A DNA stretch of 64,000 bases, taken from Mycolicibacterium crocinum (GTDB lineage: Bacteria; Actinomycetota; Actinomycetes; Mycobacteriales; Mycobacteriaceae). The stretch spans positions 1,736,001 to 1,800,000 of the forward strand of contig NZ_CP092362.2 in the NCBI RefSeq assembly GCF_022370635.2, in the 5' to 3' direction. This document shows, one piece after another, positions 49,881 to 60,105 of this stretch (its first letter is position 1; the number at the start of each line of letters is the position of its first letter). A program made the position numbers and the translations under genes. The notes beneath the pieces are model-generated. The model did not search any database. It had not been told where the DNA came from and was given only the letters and a program-made list of their open reading frames with translations.

Positions 49881-50488
49881 GTCCCCGTGACCGGCTCGCG
49901 GTGGCTGGTCAAACCCAGCGCCGAGAGCTGCCGCAGCCCGTACTCGAAACCGCACACCGCGACCGCGGCCGCGGCGAAGCCGTACCGCGCGCCTTCCCGC
50001 AACGGCTGCTCCACCCAGCGGGTCACCACCGAGCGGGAGAAGTGCCCGTGGCCGACGAACACCACGTCGCGGTCGACCATGTGCTCCAGCGCGTACGACA
50101 CCGCCTGATCGGCGCGCATGCTCACCTGGTCGACGCTCTCGCCGCCCGGGCAGCCGTAGGTCCACAGCAGCCAGCCGGGGGTGTCGGTGCGGATCTGGTG
50201 GGTGGTCAGGCCCTCGTAGTCGCCGTAGTTCCACTCCGACAGCAGCGGGGACACCACGTCGACGGTCAAGCCGGCCAGCTCGGCGGTGACCAGGGCGCGC
50301 TTACGCGGGCTGCTGATCACCAGTGGGTTGTCCAGACCGAGGTGGTCGATGGTCTGGGCGGCCAGTTTCGCCTGCTCGCGACCGTGCTGAGTGAGTTCGA
50401 GGTCGGTGGTGCTGGTGTGCTGACCGCTCTTGGACCATTCGGTCTCGCCGTGCCGAAGCAGGACCAGCCGATGTGTACCGACGCTCAC
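49877..50488 (-). CDS. gpm2: Histidine phosphatase (Gpm2/Rv3214-like)
   Basis: This 203-residue protein has the phospho-His motif LLRHGETEWS near residues 9-18, then the conserved SSPRKRALVTAEL, EWNYGDYEG, and the second catalytic His in VFVGHGHF. Though named after phosphoglycerate mutase, the M. tuberculosis protein acts as an acid phosphatase. GTG 50488 matches homologue length; two more in-frame codons upstream are also possible. Its gap to the ParA-like gene is about 70 bases, divergent. Confidence 0.92.
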   Translation of the reverse strand: MSVGTHRLVLLRHGETEWSKSGQHTSTTDLELTQHGREQAKLAAQTIDHLGLDNPLVISSPRKRALVTAELAGLTVDVVSPLLSEWNYGDYEGLTTHQIRTDTPGWLLWTYGCPGGESVDQVSMRADQAVSYALEHMVDRDVVFVGHGHFSRSVVTRWVEQPLREGARYGFAAAAVAVCGFEYGLRQLSALGLTSHREPVTGT

Positions 50489-50558
50489 GCCCACTGATTC
50501 TGCCCGATGACCAGGCGCGCCGTGGCAGCCGGGACGGTTCGCGGCAGAACCTGCAAGG

Positions 50559-51359
50559 ATGGTCTGCGTGACCCGAGTATTGGCGGTGGCCAACCAAAAG
50601 GGTGGGGTGGCCAAGACAACCACGGTCGCGTCCTTGGGGGCGGCTTTCGCGGACGCGGGCAAGCGTGTGTTGCTGGTCGACCTGGACCCACAGGGCTGTC
50701 TGACGTTCTCGCTGGGCACCGACCCGGACAAGCTGCCGGTGTCGGTGCACGAGGTGCTGCTCGGCGACGTCGAACCGAACGCGGCGCTGGTCGACACGGC
50801 CGAGGGCATGACGCTGCTGCCGGCCAACATCGACCTGGCCGGCGCGGAAGCCATGCTGCTGATGCGGGCCGGTCGCGAGTACGCCCTCAAACGCGCGCTG
50901 GACAAGCTCGACCAGTTCGACGTGGTGATCATCGACTGTCCGCCGTCGTTGGGTGTGCTCACGCTCAACGGTCTGACCGCCGCCGACGAAGTGATCGTGC
51001 CGCTGCAGTGCGAGACGCTGGCGCACCGCGGGGTGGGGCAGTTCCTGCGCACGGTCGACGACGTGCAGCAGATCACCAACCCGAACCTGAAGCTGCTGGG
51101 CGCGCTGCCGACGCTGTACGACTCGCGCACCACGCACAGCCGCGACGTTCTGCTCGACGTCGCCGACCGCTACAACTTGCCGGTGCTGGCGCCGCCGATC
51201 CCGCGCACGGTGCGCTTCGCGGAGGCCAGCGCGTCCGGGTCGTCGGTGCTGGCGGGCCGAAAGAGCAAGGGCGGCATGGCTTATCGCGATCTGGCGGCCG
51301 CGCTGCTGAAGCATTGGAAGTCCGGCAAGGCGCTGCCGACCTTCACGCCGGAGATCTAA
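50559..51359 (+). CDS. ParA/Soj-family ATPase
   Basis: This is a protein of up to 266 residues with the deviant Walker A NQKGGVAKTTTVASL, Walker A' LLVDLDPQG and Walker B VVIIDCPPSLG. It is a chromosomal orphan: no parB-like gene lies next to it. It may position a cellular cargo such as another complex. GTG 50568 (three codons on) is an equal candidate start. It matches Rv3213c. Its end overlaps the convergent propeller gene by 4 bases. Confidence 0.92.
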   Translation: MVCVTRVLAVANQKGGVAKTTTVASLGAAFADAGKRVLLVDLDPQGCLTFSLGTDPDKLPVSVHEVLLGDVEPNAALVDTAEGMTLLPANIDLAGAEAMLLMRAGREYALKRALDKLDQFDVVIIDCPPSLGVLTLNGLTAADEVIVPLQCETLAHRGVGQFLRTVDDVQQITNPNLKLLGALPTLYDSRTTHSRDVLLDVADRYNLPVLAPPIPRTVRFAEASASGSSVLAGRKSKGGMAYRDLAAALLKHWKSGKALPTFTPEI

Positions 51360-52585
51360 GTCTTCGGGCCGAACGCGGCGACTGCGTCACCGTGCTGCTC
51401 GATCACCATCGAGCCGGTGACGGTCGGGACCACCGGACCGGATCCGGCGGGGTGCGTGACGGGAATGATGCGTTCGCTGGTGCCGTTGGTCGGCTCGTAG
51501 ACCCCGATGCCGGTGGTGAGCGGGATGAGCAGCCGGCCGGCCATCATCGCGCCGGGACCTAGCGGAGCCACCGCCGCGGACGCCTGGATCGTGTAGCGGT
51601 AGGACAGCCGGGCGTCGAAAACCTCCACGCTGTCGCCGGTCCACCAGGTGTAGAGATCGCCCGCGTGGGTGACGGCCTGAGCTGAATTGGCAAGCACCGG
51701 AGGCTTTTTCAGCAGCGTGCTGGCGATCTTGCTGCCGGTCTCGTCGTACACGGCGATCTGCGGTTGCGGCGACGGCAGGTACACCGCGGTGGTGGTGCCC
51801 TCCACCGCCAGCACGCGCGCCTCGGAATCGGCGGCGACACCCGGTAGCGGGACGTTTTTGGTGTCGGGTTCGTCTTCTTCCTTCGCCGGCTTGAGCAGCG
51901 TCAGGCGCAGGTCCTTCTGGTCGCGGCAGGCTTCCATCACCGACACCGCTTCGTCGCTGGCCGCCGCCGACATCAGCGTGCAACCGGCCCCGACACCCTG
52001 ATTGACCGGTTTGACCCGGGCGTCGATCTCGCCGTAGGACAGCATCCGCACCAGATCTGAGCGCCACAACTCCAACCGGGTCGGCCCGGCCGACAGCACG
52101 GCGCTGCCGTTGGAGCTGAGGACCACGTGCTTGTCGGCGTATGCGGTGCGGGTCGGGCCGCGCCGACCGGTGCCGCCGCTGATACTGCTGACCTGTCCGC
52201 AGCCGCGCGCGTCGGGGTACACCGCGACGGCGAGGTCGTAGACGTAGGACACCCCGCACAGATTGGTGTCGCGGGCATACGTCCACCGGATCTGGCCGGT
52301 CTGCGGATCATGGCCGTCGACGGTCCGCCCGTCGCCGGTCACCACGGTGCCGCCCACCACGATCGGGCTCAGCGTGCGCGGGCTCGTCGCGGTCCACAGC
52401 TGGTTCAGCGTGTCGGGAACCACCCGCGCCGGGACCGGATTGGGCGTCGGCGAGGTGGCGGGCCGGCTGATCGTGGCCCGCGCGGAGCTGTTCCACCAGA
52501 ACAGTGCGGCGATGACGGCCACAACAAGCGCGATCGTCGCCGCGGCGACGAGATCGCCTCTGGTGCGGCGCTCGGGTCTGACCAT
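51356..52585 (-). CDS. Membrane-anchored beta-propeller protein (Rv3212-like)
   Basis: This 409-residue protein has a short basic N-terminus, one membrane anchor (about residues 12-32), a Pro/Thr linker and a PQQ-like beta-propeller domain with repeated GGTVVTGDGRTVDGHDPQTGQIRW-type blades. Two Cys pairs may form disulfides outside the membrane. The function is unknown; it is conserved beside rhlE in mycobacteria. The start is at 52585, 20 bases after the rhlE stop on the same strand. Confidence 0.82.
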   Translation of the reverse strand: MVRPERRTRGDLVAAATIALVVAVIAALFWWNSSARATISRPATSPTPNPVPARVVPDTLNQLWTATSPRTLSPIVVGGTVVTGDGRTVDGHDPQTGQIRWTYARDTNLCGVSYVYDLAVAVYPDARGCGQVSSISGGTGRRGPTRTAYADKHVVLSSNGSAVLSAGPTRLELWRSDLVRMLSYGEIDARVKPVNQGVGAGCTLMSAAASDEAVSVMEACRDQKDLRLTLLKPAKEEDEPDTKNVPLPGVAADSEARVLAVEGTTTAVYLPSPQPQIAVYDETGSKIASTLLKKPPVLANSAQAVTHAGDLYTWWTGDSVEVFDARLSYRYTIQASAAVAPLGPGAMMAGRLLIPLTTGIGVYEPTNGTSERIIPVTHPAGSGPVVPTVTGSMVIEQHGDAVAAFGPKT

Positions 52586-52605
52586 CTAGGCGACGATAGC
52601 GGTCG

Positions 52606-54117
52606 TCAGCCTGCGGTTGCGGGGGCCTCGGCGGTGTTGCGCGGACGACGCCGGCGACGCCGCTTGCGGGCCGGGCTGTCGTCGCCGCCCTCGGCCTTGA
52701 CGGTGGCACCGTCGGCCGGGGCGTCCGTCGTCTCGACGTGCCCGGTGGCGCCCTGGCCGCCGCGGGTGCGACGACGCGACCGGTTGCGGCTGGGCCGCTC
52801 GCGGTTGGAGTCGGTGGAGCTGATCCGGGTGCCGTCCTGCGCCTTGCTGGGCGACTTGGCGCCCTGCGACTTGCGCGCGGCGCCGATCGAGCCGCCGGCC
52901 TCGGTCGGGATGTTCAGTTCGGTGTACAGGTGCGGGGAGCTGGAGTAGGTCTCCGCCGGGTCGGGGCACTCGAGCTTGAGGGCCTTGTCGATCATCGACC
53001 AGCGCTCCAGCTCGTCCCAGTCGACCAGGGTGATCGCGATACCGGTCTTGCCGGCGCGGCCGGTGCGCCCGATGCGGTGCACGTAGGCCTGCTCGTCCTC
53101 GGGAATCTGGTAGTTGATGACGTGCGTGATGTCGTCGATGTCGATGCCTCGGGCCGCCACGTCCGTAGCCACGAGCACATCGATATCGCCGTTGCGGAAC
53201 GCCTTGAGTGCTTTCTCGCGGGCGATCTGGCCGAGGTCACCGTGCACGGCGCCGACTTTGAAGCCGCGCTCGGCCAGCTCGTCGGACACCTTCTGCGCGG
53301 TCCGCTTGGTGCGGGTGAAGATCATCGTCGCGCCGCGGCCTTCGGCCTGCAGGATGCGGCTGACCATCTCGACCTTGTCGAGTGCGTGCGCGCGGTAGAC
53401 GAACTGCTCGGTGGTGTCGTGGGTGGCCGACCCCTGCACGCCTTCGGCCCGGATGTGGGTGGGCTGGTTCATGAAGGTGCGGGCCAGCGTGATGATCGGA
53501 TCCGGCATGGTCGCCGAGAACAGCATGGCCTGCCGCTCGCTCGGGATCTGCTTGAGGATCCGCTCGATATCGGGCAGGAAGCCCAGGTCAAGCATTTCGT
53601 CGGCCTCGTCGAGCACCAGCACCGACAGGCCGCCGAGCTGCAGGTGCCCCTGCTGGGCGAGGTCGAGGAGGCGGCCCGGGGTGCCGACGACCACGTCAAC
53701 ACCCTTCTGCAGCGCCTCGATCTGCGGCTCGTACGGGCGGCCGCCGTAGATGGCGGTGACGGTCAGCTTGCGGGACTCGTCGGCCTGCAGGTACTTCGAT
53801 GCGGCGACGAGGTCACCATGGACCTGCAGGCAGAGCTCGCGGGTCGGGACCACGACGAGCGCGCGCGGAGTACCGGTCAGCGGTCGCGTGGTGTCGGTGG
53901 TGATGCGGTGCAGCAGGGGCACACCGAACGCGAGGGTCTTGCCCATGCCGGTGCGGGCCTGGCCGATGAGGTCGTCGCCGGCCAGGGCCATCGGCAGGGT
54001 CTGTTCCTGGATGGCGAAGGCGTATTCCTTGCCTTCTTCGGCGAGGGCGCGGACGATCTCGTCACGCACTCCGAGCTGGGCGAATGAAAGCTGGGGGTGA
54101 GTTGTCAATGGTGTCAT
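52606..54117 (-). CDS. rhlE: DEAD-box RNA helicase RhlE
   Basis: This 503-residue helicase has all DEAD-box motifs in order: Q motif (FAIQEQTLP), I (ARTGMGKT), Ia (PTRELCLQV), II (VLDEADEML), III (FSATMP), IV (IFTRTKRT), V (DVAARGIDID) and VI (HRIGRTGRAGK). The C-terminal tail of about 110 residues is very basic and Ser/Arg-rich (RSRRRTRGGQG, KRRRRRRPRN), an RNA-binding extension. ATG 54117 is the usual start. The 251-base leader to 54368 suggests an autoregulated 5' UTR, as is common for these genes, but I see no defined element. Confidence 0.95.
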   Translation of the reverse strand: MTPLTTHPQLSFAQLGVRDEIVRALAEEGKEYAFAIQEQTLPMALAGDDLIGQARTGMGKTLAFGVPLLHRITTDTTRPLTGTPRALVVVPTRELCLQVHGDLVAASKYLQADESRKLTVTAIYGGRPYEPQIEALQKGVDVVVGTPGRLLDLAQQGHLQLGGLSVLVLDEADEMLDLGFLPDIERILKQIPSERQAMLFSATMPDPIITLARTFMNQPTHIRAEGVQGSATHDTTEQFVYRAHALDKVEMVSRILQAEGRGATMIFTRTKRTAQKVSDELAERGFKVGAVHGDLGQIAREKALKAFRNGDIDVLVATDVAARGIDIDDITHVINYQIPEDEQAYVHRIGRTGRAGKTGIAITLVDWDELERWSMIDKALKLECPDPAETYSSSPHLYTELNIPTEAGGSIGAARKSQGAKSPSKAQDGTRISSTDSNRERPSRNRSRRRTRGGQGATGHVETTDAPADGATVKAEGGDDSPARKRRRRRRPRNTAEAPATAG

Positions 54118-54368
54118 GTGGTGGCGTTGTGCCTTCCGTAGTCGGTCCTCGAATGCGTTGTCACGCGCGCACGAGTTCTGACTTCGGAATGGACTCGGGC
54201 TCAAATTATCGATGCCCCGAATCGCCGGGCCCTGCACTGAGGGAGGCGGGCCCACTGCGTGCACGCACATTTCCTTGACCACGCCTCACGGCGTTCGTCA
54301 GCCCCCATCATAGCTGGTCGCGCTCTCCGAGACGGATCGGCGCTCCAGCCGGGACTACAGTGACGGCC

Positions 54369-55052
54369 ATGACCGCCCCTCAGCCCGCCGCGGACTCACC
54401 GGCGCGGATCACCGCCGACCATCCCGGTGTCAATGAGTTGTTCGCGCTGTTGGCCTACGGCGAGGTGGCGGCCTTCTACCGGCTGACCGACGAGGCGCGG
54501 ATGGCTCCCGACCTGCGGGGCCGGATCAATATGGCCAGCATGGCCGCCGCCGAGATGGCGCATTATGAGCTGCTGCGCGAGGCGCTGGAGGCGCGCGGTG
54601 TCGACGTCGTCCCGGCGATGACGCGCTACGCCTCGGCGTTGGAGAATTACCACCGCCTGACGACGCCGAGCACCTGGCTGGAGGCGTTGGTCAAGACCTA
54701 TGTCGGCGATGCGCTGGCGGCCGATTTCTACCTGGAGATCGCCGACGTGCTGCCCGACGAGGTCGCCGGCGTGGTGCGCGGCGTGCTATCGGAGACCGGT
54801 CACTCGCAGTTTGTGGTCGCCGAAGTCCGCAAGGCCGTGACCAGCAGTGGACGGCAGCGCAGCCGATTGGCGCTGTGGTCGCGCCGGCTGCTCGGCGAGG
54901 CGATCACGCAGGCTCAGTACGTGCTCGCCGAGCGCGATGAACTGGTCGACCTGGTGCTGGCCGGTCCGGGTGGGCTCGGGCAGGTCGCCGACTTCTTCGA
55001 CCGCCTGCAGCGCACGCACGCCGAGCGGATGGGCGAGCTGGGGCTCGCTTAA
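54369..55052 (+). CDS. Ferritin-like (MiaE-2 type) fold protein
   Basis: This 227-residue all-helical protein has a ferritin-like core with acidic and His residues in pairs: GEVAAFYRLT, AAEMAHYELLREALE, and later LSETGHSQFVV. These resemble the di-iron ligands of tRNA-hydroxylase-like (PF13794) proteins. Whether metal is bound is unknown, as is the role. ATG 54369 is preferred to GTG 54360. It matches Rv3210c, convergent with the MmpS-like gene by a 4-base overlap. Confidence 0.85.
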   Translation: MTAPQPAADSPARITADHPGVNELFALLAYGEVAAFYRLTDEARMAPDLRGRINMASMAAAEMAHYELLREALEARGVDVVPAMTRYASALENYHRLTTPSTWLEALVKTYVGDALAADFYLEIADVLPDEVAGVVRGVLSETGHSQFVVAEVRKAVTSSGRQRSRLALWSRRLLGEAITQAQYVLAERDELVDLVLAGPGGLGQVADFFDRLQRTHAERMGELGLA

Positions 55053-55615
55053 CGGTTGCAGGTCGCCGAGATCGTGTTATCGGTCGAGGCGGCCACGGTC
55101 GCGCCGCGCGCATCGGTGATCCAGCAGTTCAGCTGACTTCCGTTGCTGCTGGCCGTCACGTAGTTCACCGGCACGGTCGGGACGACGGTCAATCGCCAGG
55201 GCAGTGAGACGTTCTCGACGGTGCGCAGGGCGCCGGCCTCGTCGGCGTAGGTGATCGTCACCGGATCGTCGGGGCGCTGGTTGCCCGCGACGGTGTAGAC
55301 GATCTCGGCGGAATCGACCTGCACCTGCGCCAAGGGTGCGGCGGCCGCGCCGGGCGGGGTGACCCGGACCGGCGTTTCCAGGGGCAGGCCCGGGACCGTG
55401 ACGGTGACCGGCGCCGGCGGTGGCGTCGACGTCCGGGGGCCGGGAATGGCCACGACCGTCCGGGTCGGGGTGGCGCCGGAGTCCGCGGTGATGCTCGCGG
55501 CGTCACCGGTGCGCACGACGAACGTCGTCGCCGCGGCGGCGAGCACGACACCGCCGGTGGTCAGCGCCACGCGAGGCCACTGGACCAGCCGCTGTCGGCG
55601 CTTCTTGTCGCTCAC
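55049..55615 (-). CDS. MmpS-like membrane protein (Rv3209-like)
   Basis: This 188-residue protein has one N-terminal membrane helix (about residues 17-35), a Pro/Thr-rich linker and an MmpS-type beta-sandwich domain at the C-terminus (VTITYADEAGALRTVENVSLPW, then NCWITDARGATV with two Cys likely bonded). MmpS proteins assist MmpL transporters of lipids, but no mmpL gene is adjacent. It matches Rv3209. Confidence 0.8.
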   Translation of the reverse strand: MSDKKRRQRLVQWPRVALTTGGVVLAAAATTFVVRTGDAASITADSGATPTRTVVAIPGPRTSTPPPAPVTVTVPGLPLETPVRVTPPGAAAAPLAQVQVDSAEIVYTVAGNQRPDDPVTITYADEAGALRTVENVSLPWRLTVVPTVPVNYVTASSNGSQLNCWITDARGATVAASTDNTISATCNR

Positions 55616-55791
55616 ACGGCAAGGTTATGGACGCTCGTGCGTCGGTGCGGCGCGCCGCGCCTGTCCGTTGCCATGCTGTTATCGCAGCTTGACGCCCTAT
55701 TCGCTAACCGCGAACGACTGGCCGCGACCGCGTGCACCGGCGTCCACTAGCCTTCTGGTGAGTAGTCGCAGACGAGAGAGAAGGGGCCAGC

Positions 55792-56043
55792 GTGGAGGTC
55801 AAGATCGGTGTCACGGACAGTCCGCGTGAGCTCGTGTTCAGCAGCTCCCAGACGCCCGCTGAGGTCGAAGAGCTGGTGACCTCGGCGTTCTCGGGCAACG
55901 GCCCGGATGTGCTGAGCCTGACCGACGACAAGGGACGCCGTTTTCTGGTCCAGACCAGCAAGATCACATACGTCGAGATCGGTGTCGCCGACGTGCGTCG
56001 GGTCGGGTTCGGGATCGCCGCCGGCGGACCTGCCGGCGCGTAG
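55792..56043 (+). CDS. Conserved small protein TB9.4 (DUF3107)
   Basis: This 83-residue protein starts at GTG 55792. It has a compact alpha-beta fold with the actinobacterial pattern VEVKIGVTDSPRELVFSS and RRFLVQTSKITYVEIG. It is a known T-cell antigen in M. tuberculosis (Rv3208A), with unknown function. It converges with fasR, with 3 bases between. Confidence 0.88.
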   Translation: MEVKIGVTDSPRELVFSSSQTPAEVEELVTSAFSGNGPDVLSLTDDKGRRFLVQTSKITYVEIGVADVRRVGFGIAAGGPAGA

Positions 56044-56046
56044 CCG

Positions 56047-56808
<762 letters not shown>

Positions 56809-56884
56809 TTACTCGCCCGTAGCAGCGTCCGGCGCACGGGCGCGCCGGAAGTGCGGCGTTCGGCTGTTGTGCCATCCTGGGGCG

Positions 56885-57922
56885 GTGACCTACGACCCGG
56901 GGCACCGCGGCGGCGGTCGTGTGCCGGTGCTGCGAGACGAGTGGCGGGAGCCGCTGCGCGCGCTGCGCGACCCGTTGGCGGAGGAGTCGGGCCGGGCCAG
57001 ATCCAACCGGGAGCAGCGTCGTCAATGGCGTAAACAGAGCTGGCTGGGCCGGTTCATCTCCACTTACGGCTGGCGCGCCTACGCGCTGCCGGTCCTGGTG
57101 GTCGTCACCGGAATCGTGCTGTACCAGACCATCACCGGAACCGCCGCCCCGGCTGTTGAACCCACCGCCCAGCACGCGGTGCAAGGGCCCCCGACGATCG
57201 GGTCGAGCGGCACAGCCATCATCGGCGCGCCGCCGCGCGGGCTCACCGAGTTCGACGCCAACCTGCCGACCGGGATCCTGCCCGAGGGCGGCGCGTTCAC
57301 CGAGGCGGGCGCCAAGACGTGGCACATCGTGCCGGGCACGACGCCAAAGGTCGGTGAGGGCACCGCGAAGACGTTCACCTACACCGTGGAGGTCGAGGAC
57401 GGCGTCGACACCGCGTCATTCGGCGGCGACGAGGGTTTCGCCCGGATGGTCACCGAGACGCTCGGCAACCCCAAGAGCTGGATTCACAATCCGCAGTTCG
57501 CCTTTCAGCGGGTCGATGCCGCCGACGTCAAGCCCGACTTCCGGGTGTCCCTGACATCGCCGATGACCGTGCGCGAGGGCTGCGGCTACGAGATCCCGCT
57601 CGAGTCGTCCTGCTACAACCCGGCCTATGGGCCCGACGCGCAACCGCGGGTCTTCATCAACGAGTCGCGCTGGGTGCGAGGCGCGGTGCCGTTCCAGGGC
57701 GACATCGGTTCGTATCGCCAGTACCTGGTCAACCACGAGGTGGGCCACGCGATCGGCTACCAGCACCACGAGCCGTGCGCCGACAGCGGCGGACTGGCGC
57801 CGATCATGATGCAGCAGACGTTCTCCACCGACGACAACGACGCGTCGCGCTTCGACCCCGAATACGTGAAGGCCGACGGGAAGACCTGCCGGTTCAACCC
57901 CTGGCCGTATCCGATCGCCTGA
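56885..57922 (+). CDS. DUF3152 zinc-protease-like secreted protein (Rv3207c-like)
   Basis: This is a 345-residue protein from GTG 56885: a basic cytoplasmic N-terminus, one membrane helix (about residues 60-80), a Pro/Thr linker and a C-terminal zincin-like domain with NHEVGHAIGYQHH (HExxH plus a third His) and several Cys residues. The motif suggests a metalloprotease. Activity is unknown in the family. It starts 160 bases after fasR, divergent, and is followed by moeZ. Confidence 0.85.
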   Translation: MTYDPGHRGGGRVPVLRDEWREPLRALRDPLAEESGRARSNREQRRQWRKQSWLGRFISTYGWRAYALPVLVVVTGIVLYQTITGTAAPAVEPTAQHAVQGPPTIGSSGTAIIGAPPRGLTEFDANLPTGILPEGGAFTEAGAKTWHIVPGTTPKVGEGTAKTFTYTVEVEDGVDTASFGGDEGFARMVTETLGNPKSWIHNPQFAFQRVDAADVKPDFRVSLTSPMTVREGCGYEIPLESSCYNPAYGPDAQPRVFINESRWVRGAVPFQGDIGSYRQYLVNHEVGHAIGYQHHEPCADSGGLAPIMMQQTFSTDDNDASRFDPEYVKADGKTCRFNPWPYPIA

Positions 57923-58026
57923 CGGTTCGGGAAGCACTCGCAGCTGTTTGCCGTTGCTCTGGCCAGCTGCTGAGATGGATGGTGAACGTTCATCGGGCTA
58001 GTGCCGAACCGATCCAAGGAGTGCCG

Positions 58027-59202
58027 GTGCCCTCGCTGCCGCCGCTGGTCGAGCCAGCTGCCGAACTCACCCGCGACGAGGTAGCGCGGTACAGCCGCCA
58101 CCTGATCATCCCGGACCTGGGTGTCGATGGGCAGAAACGTTTGAAGAACGCCCGAGTGCTGGTGATTGGGGCGGGTGGACTGGGCTCGCCCACCCTGCTG
58201 TATTTGGCGGCTGCCGGCGTCGGCACCATCGGGATCGTCGAATTCGATGTCGTCGACGAGTCCAACCTGCAGCGCCAGATCATCCACGGCCAGTCCGATA
58301 TCGGCCGCTCGAAGGCCGAAAGCGCCCGTGATTCCATCCTCGAGGTCAACCCGCTGGTGACGGTGCGCCTGCACGAGCAGCGGCTGGAACCGGACAACGC
58401 GGTGCAGCTGTTCGAGCAGTACGACCTGATCCTCGACGGCACCGACAACTTCGCCACCCGCTACCTGGTCAACGACGCCGCGGTGTTGGCGCACAAGCCC
58501 TACGTGTGGGGTTCGATCTACCGCTTCGAAGGCCAGGCCTCGGTGTTCTGGGAGGACGCGCCGAACGGTCTGGGCTTGAACTACCGCGACCTCTATCCCG
58601 AGCCGCCGCCTCCCGGCATGGTGCCGTCGTGCGCCGAGGGCGGTGTGCTGGGCATCCTGTGTGCGTCGATCGCCTCGATCATGGGCACCGAGGCCATCAA
58701 GCTGATCACCGGGATCGGTGAGACGCTCCTGGGTCGGCTGATGGTGTACGACGCGCTGGAGATGTCGTATCGCACGATCACGATCCGTAAGGATCCGCAG
58801 ACCCCGACGATCACCGAGCTCATCGACTACGAGTCGTTCTGCGGTGTGGTGTCCGACCTCGCCGCCGAAGCCGCGCAGGATTCCACGGTCACGCCGCGCG
58901 AACTGCGCGAGCTGCTCGACTCGGGCAGGAAGCTGGCGCTGATCGACGTCCGCGAGCCGGTCGAGTGGGAGATCAACCACATCACCGGCGCGGAGCTGAT
59001 CCCGAAGTCGGTGATCGAGTCCGGCGAGGGCTTGTCGAGGTTGCCCCAGGACCGCACACCGGTGCTGTACTGCAAGACCGGGGTGCGCTCCGCGGAGGCG
59101 TTGGCCGTGGTCAAGAACGCCGGTTTCACCGATGCGCTGCACCTGCAGGGCGGCATCGTGGCCTGGGCGAAGCAAATCGATCCCGACATGGTCGTCTACT
59201 GA
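58027..59202 (+). CDS. moeZ: MoeZ adenylyltransferase/sulfurtransferase
   Basis: This is a 391-residue fusion of an E1-like adenylation domain (GAGGLGSPTLLYLAAAGVG near residue 46; Arg and Asp residues for ATP-Mg in DGTDNFATR) and a C-terminal rhodanese domain (YCKTGVRSAE with the active Cys near residue 360). It activates and thiocarboxylates CysO for cysteine synthesis and MoaD for molybdopterin. GTG 58027, with AAGGAG 5 bases upstream, matches the M. tuberculosis start (SLPPLVEPA); the frame is open further upstream. Confidence 0.95.
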   Translation: MPSLPPLVEPAAELTRDEVARYSRHLIIPDLGVDGQKRLKNARVLVIGAGGLGSPTLLYLAAAGVGTIGIVEFDVVDESNLQRQIIHGQSDIGRSKAESARDSILEVNPLVTVRLHEQRLEPDNAVQLFEQYDLILDGTDNFATRYLVNDAAVLAHKPYVWGSIYRFEGQASVFWEDAPNGLGLNYRDLYPEPPPPGMVPSCAEGGVLGILCASIASIMGTEAIKLITGIGETLLGRLMVYDALEMSYRTITIRKDPQTPTITELIDYESFCGVVSDLAAEAAQDSTVTPRELRELLDSGRKLALIDVREPVEWEINHITGAELIPKSVIESGEGLSRLPQDRTPVLYCKTGVRSAEALAVVKNAGFTDALHLQGGIVAWAKQIDPDMVVY

Positions 59203-59238
59203 CGGCTACTTTGCGTCGCGACAATTTAGGCTGTCGGG

Positions 59239-60105
59239 GTGGCTGACGGGGTTAATGACGAGCGCCCGCCTGAGCATGTTCTGGCGGCGTTCGGTCTCAA
59301 GGGCCACGACCCTGAACCGCTCGGCGCGGGTTGGGAAGGCGGCTTCAAGTGCGGCGAGGTGGTGTTGTCGGTGATCGCCGACCACGCCAGGGCCGCTTGG
59401 TCGGCAAAGGCGCGCGAAACGTTGTTCGTCGACGGGGTGCGGCTGGCGCGGCCGGTCCGGTCCACCGACGGACGGTATGTGGTGTCGGGTTGGCGGGCAG
59501 ACACATTCGTCGCCGGTAGCCCCGAACCCCGCCACGACGAGGTCGTCTCGGCCGGGGTACGGCTACACGAGGCGACCGCCAAACTTGAGCGCCCGCGGTT
59601 CCTGACGCAGGCACCGGTCGCGCCGTGGAGCGACGTCGACGTGTTCATCGCCGCCGACCGCGCCGCGTGGGAGGAACGCCCGCTGCACTCGCTGCCGCCC
59701 GGCGCGCTGGTGGCGCCGGGTTCGGCCGACGGCGAGCGATCGGTGGAGCTGATCAACCAACTGGCCGGCCTGCGCAAGCCCACCAAGAGTCCGAACCAGC
59801 TGGTGCACGGCGACCTCTACGGCACGGTGTTGTTCGCCGGGGCGGCCGCGCCGGGCATCACCGACATCACGCCGTACTGGCGGCCTGCGTCGTGGGCGGC
59901 CGGGGTGGTCGTCGTCGACGCCCTGGCGTGGGGGGAGGCCGACGACGGTCTCATCGAGCGGTGGGATGCACTGCCGGAGTGGCCACAGATGTTGTTGCGC
60001 GCCTTGATCTTCCGGCTCGCCGTGCACGCGCTGCATCCGCGTTCGACGGCGGCCGCGTTCCCCGGGCTGGCACGTACCGCCGCGCTGATTCGGTTGGTGC
60101 TCTAG
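59239..60105 (+). CDS. TIGR02569-family protein (Rv3205c-like)
   Basis: This 288-residue actinobacterial protein has a kinase-like (aminoglycoside-phosphotransferase) touch: the motif NQLVHGDLYGTVLF near residues 189-202 carries HGD, but the later DFD/D motif is replaced by ITDITPYW. Activity is therefore doubtful. It starts at GTG 59239, 36 bases after moeZ, and is conserved in that order. The function is unknown. Confidence 0.8.
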   Translation: MADGVNDERPPEHVLAAFGLKGHDPEPLGAGWEGGFKCGEVVLSVIADHARAAWSAKARETLFVDGVRLARPVRSTDGRYVVSGWRADTFVAGSPEPRHDEVVSAGVRLHEATAKLERPRFLTQAPVAPWSDVDVFIAADRAAWEERPLHSLPPGALVAPGSADGERSVELINQLAGLRKPTKSPNQLVHGDLYGTVLFAGAAAPGITDITPYWRPASWAAGVVVVDALAWGEADDGLIERWDALPEWPQMLLRALIFRLAVHALHPRSTAAAFPGLARTAALIRLVL

